Origin: an uncultured Opitutaceae bacterium | Lineage (GTDB): Bacteria > Verrucomicrobiota > Verrucomicrobiia > Opitutales > Opitutaceae | Length of the DNA stretch: 64,000 nucleotides | Reading direction: 5' to 3' | Assembly (NCBI GenBank): GCA_937902925.1 | Contig: CALFNN010000048.1 | Location: 1 to 64,000, forward strand | Shown: positions 61,818 to 64,000 of the stretch, piece by piece | Numbering within the stretch: the first letter of the stretch is position 1 | Layout: every line of letters begins with the position of its first letter | Made by a program: the position numbers and the translations under genes | Notes under the pieces: model-generated | Database searches by the model: none | Told to the model about the DNA's origin: nothing | Seen by the model: only the letters and a program-made list of their open reading frames with translations

Positions 61818-64000
61818 ATGAAATCGCCCTGTTCGAACCGGTTCGTTCCCTGTCCGTCGCGCCTCCTGTTTCTCGCGCTGACGTCCCTCTGCCTTTGCTC
61901 GCTGCCGCTCCGCGGCCAGGCTCCGGCGCGGCCCGCCACCCCGGCGGAGCTGGCGCGTTACGACACGAATCACAATGGCGTGCTCGACCCCGCCGAAAAG
62001 GCGGCCGAGACCGACGACGAGGCGAAGCGGGCGAAAACCGCCGGCGAGCAAGCCGACTCGCTGGTGGTCCTTTCGCCGTTCGAGGTGACGGGCGAGAACA
62101 CGCGCGGCTATTATGCCGCGAACACGATGTCGGGCACGCGCCTCAATACGAAACTGGAGGACCTGGCCTCCTCGATCAGCATCGTGACCAAGGAGCAGAT
62201 GCAGGACTTCGCGCTCCTCGATATGAACGACATCTTCTCCTACGAGGTGAGCACGGAGGGCACGGGCAACTACACCGATTTTCTCGTCGATCGCCGCGGC
62301 AACGTGGCGGACAACATCTCCGACAATCCCGTGGGCGCGAACCGCATCCGCGGCGTCGGCCCGGCGAACACCGCCTTCGGCAACTTCCAGACGAGCGGCC
62401 GCACGCCGATCGATCCGACGATGCTGGAGAGCGTCGAGATCAGCCGCGGTCCGAACTCCAATATCTTCGGGCTCGGCAACGCCGCCGGCACCGTGAACCT
62501 CGTCCCCGCCGCCGCCAATCTGTTCCGCAACCGCACCCAGGTCGAGTTCCGGGCCGACAGCTACGATGGCAATCGCGGCAGCCTGGACATCAACCGGGTC
62601 CTGAAGAAGGGCGTCCTGGCCATCCGCGGCAGCGCGGTTTTCCAGCACGACGGATTCGAGCGCAAGCCGTCGGGCACCGACACGCAGCGCTACAACGCGA
62701 TGGTGAAGTTTCAGCCGTTCAAGAACACGACGCTGCGCGCCGGCTACTACTATTACTACCTGAACGGCACGCGGGCGAACACGATCACGCCCCGCGATGG
62801 GATCTCCTACTGGAAAAGCGTGGGCTCGCCCTCGTGGGATCCGTCGACGTTCACGCTCAAGCGCAATGGCGTCACGGTCGGCACCTACACCGTCGGTGCG
62901 ACGCTGCCCGACTACCTGGTGCAGTCGACGTTCGTCAACCACTCGCAGCTTTTCATCGACCAGTCGGGCCTGAACCTCTGGTCGGTTGGGCAAACCCCCT
63001 CGACCAGCAATCCCAATGCGCCCAACTCGTCGGACCGCTACCTCGAACCGGCGCCGTTTCCCGTCCGCACGAACCAGCCGCTCTTTGCCACCACGCCGGC
63101 GGTGTCCGACAAGTCGCTCTACGACTGGGACTCGATCAACCTGGGCGCGACGAACTTTGTCGACGATCGCGACAACCTGGCGACGGCCGAGCTGGAACAG
63201 ATTTTCGTCCACACGCCGCGGCAGCTGCTGGCGGCGCAGCTCGGCTGGTTCCGCGAGGACGCGAAGCGCTACGACCGGAACCTGATCGGTTCCGCGGCGG
63301 GCGCGGGGGTGGCGGGCTATCTCAATGTCGACATCAACGAGCGCCTGCTCGACGGCACGCCGAATCCCTATTTCGGCCGGCCCTACATCGGGGTCGCCGA
63401 GCCGCTCAGTGCGCGCGACAAGTTTCAAAACAACACGTATCGCGCGCAGGTCGTCTACGAGCTCGATTTCCGGCACGACGACGGCAAGCGGTCGTGGCTC
63501 GGCCAGCACCAGTTGTCGGGCTACTACGAGTTCAAGGATTCCACGACGCGGGTGTATCGTTACCGCGACGTGATCGGCGACGTGCACTCCTGGCTGCCCG
63601 CGGGCAATCCGCGCGGCAACCAGGCCACGAACGCCGGCGCCACGATCGCGCGCGGCTATTTCCACTACTACCTTGGCGACAATGTCGGCAACAACGTCGA
63701 CTACGCGCCCACGAGTTTCGCCTACGGGACCTATCCGTTCGTCTGGTATAACGGCAGCACCAAGCAGTGGGTGTCGGAGCCGGCAACGTTGACCGAAGTG
63801 GCCTCGCAGGACAATTCCGGCGGCACGCAGAACCAGCGACGCGAACTCAAGACCGACGGCCTCGTGTTGCAGAGCCACCTCGTGCGCGACCGCGTCGTCA
63901 CGACGTTCGGCCTGCGGCAGGACAAGAGCTACACGCTCTTCGGCGCGCCATCGAAACTCACGGCCGACGGCCTCGAGTTCGATTATCCCGCGACCAACGC
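61818..64000 (+). CDS. TonB-dependent outer-membrane receptor with EF-hand-like N-terminus (3' end outside window)
   Basis: 727 codons are in the window and the frame is open at the edge. The ATG at 61818 starts a signal peptide (MKSPCSNRF ... CLCSLPLRGQ). An EF-hand-like loop DTNHNGVLDPAE follows, then VVLSPFEVTGENTRGYYAANTMSGTRLNTKLEDL, the typical Opitutaceae receptor start with a plug domain (SSISIVTKEQMQDF, RGPNSNIFGLGNAAG). The beta-barrel region has aromatic-rich strands (LRAGYYYYYLNG, RAQVVYELDF). It imports a ligand across the outer membrane with TonB energy; next to the pectin/uronate genes, a pectic oligosaccharide is the likely cargo (inference). Divergent from the RraA operon. 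Confidence 0.93.
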   Translation, partial: MKSPCSNRFVPCPSRLLFLALTSLCLCSLPLRGQAPARPATPAELARYDTNHNGVLDPAEKAAETDDEAKRAKTAGEQADSLVVLSPFEVTGENTRGYYAANTMSGTRLNTKLEDLASSISIVTKEQMQDFALLDMNDIFSYEVSTEGTGNYTDFLVDRRGNVADNISDNPVGANRIRGVGPANTAFGNFQTSGRTPIDPTMLESVEISRGPNSNIFGLGNAAGTVNLVPAAANLFRNRTQVEFRADSYDGNRGSLDINRVLKKGVLAIRGSAVFQHDGFERKPSGTDTQRYNAMVKFQPFKNTTLRAGYYYYYLNGTRANTITPRDGISYWKSVGSPSWDPSTFTLKRNGVTVGTYTVGATLPDYLVQSTFVNHSQLFIDQSGLNLWSVGQTPSTSNPNAPNSSDRYLEPAPFPVRTNQPLFATTPAVSDKSLYDWDSINLGATNFVDDRDNLATAELEQIFVHTPRQLLAAQLGWFREDAKRYDRNLIGSAAGAGVAGYLNVDINERLLDGTPNPYFGRPYIGVAEPLSARDKFQNNTYRAQVVYELDFRHDDGKRSWLGQHQLSGYYEFKDSTTRVYRYRDVIGDVHSWLPAGNPRGNQATNAGATIARGYFHYYLGDNVGNNVDYAPTSFAYGTYPFVWYNGSTKQWVSEPATLTEVASQDNSGGTQNQRRELKTDGLVLQSHLVRDRVVTTFGLRQDKSYTLFGAPSKLTADGLEFDYPATN

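Noticed and set aside
1-64000. CRISPR array, tRNA or rRNA genes
   Set aside because: No regularly spaced repeats and no tRNA- or rRNA-like conserved segments were seen in the gaps by eye; small tRNA genes could still be missed.

Overview
The window is GC-rich DNA with dense genes and short gaps (no gene-free stretch exceeds 300 bases). It looks like a verrucomicrobial chromosome of the Opitutaceae type. The best clue is the TonB-dependent receptor at the right edge, whose mature N-terminus carries the segment VVLSPFEV that is typical of Opitutaceae receptors. Secreted TIGR03118, choice-of-anchor P and fibronectin-III proteins, and a pectin/uronate locus built around such a receptor, fit the same group. 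The assignment is inference; no rRNA or tRNA gene was seen.

Left part (1-25,365). A lipoprotein, an orphan acyl-carrier-like protein and a tyrosine integrase cut off before its catalytic domain are followed by genes mostly on the minus strand. These are secreted proteins (a TIGR03118 protein, a gingipain-fold-like protein, a subtilisin-like protease, a di-haem oxidoreductase, a choice-of-anchor P protein), a polysaccharide-export pair (one member an unusual chain-length-regulator/export-protein fusion), a four-gene two-component cluster upstream of it, and two glycosyltransferases, one fused to two STAS domains. This is a cell-surface and exopolysaccharide region.

Middle (25,507-46,084, plus strand). 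Six tightly coupled genes form one biosynthetic operon: three NRPS proteins, one PKS-NRPS hybrid, an Sfp-type phosphopantetheinyl transferase and a cyclic-peptide-type ABC exporter. The module order is C-A-T / C-A(with inserted luciferase-like monooxygenase)-T / KS-AT-ACP-C-A-T / C-A-T-TE. Binding-pocket residues read by eye suggest Leu-like, Gly-like, malonyl, small (Ala-like) and Val-like units. The thioesterase has Cys in place of the nucleophilic Ser and Asn at the usual Asp position. I do not recognise the product.

Right part (46,265-64,000). A long minus-strand run carries a MetE-like protein, a Rieske oxygenase, a peptide/oligosaccharide-type ABC importer (OppF-, OppD- and OppC-like proteins plus a fused binding-protein/OppB-like protein), a Gfo/Idh/MocA oxidoreductase, a GH28-SGNH fusion hydrolase, an SDR dehydrogenase, a split UxaA altronate dehydratase and an RraA-like protein. 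A TonB-dependent receptor is transcribed divergently and runs off the window. A palindrome-like AT-rich motif occurs twice in the divergent region and once before the GH28 gene, suggesting one regulator for a pectin/uronate regulon.
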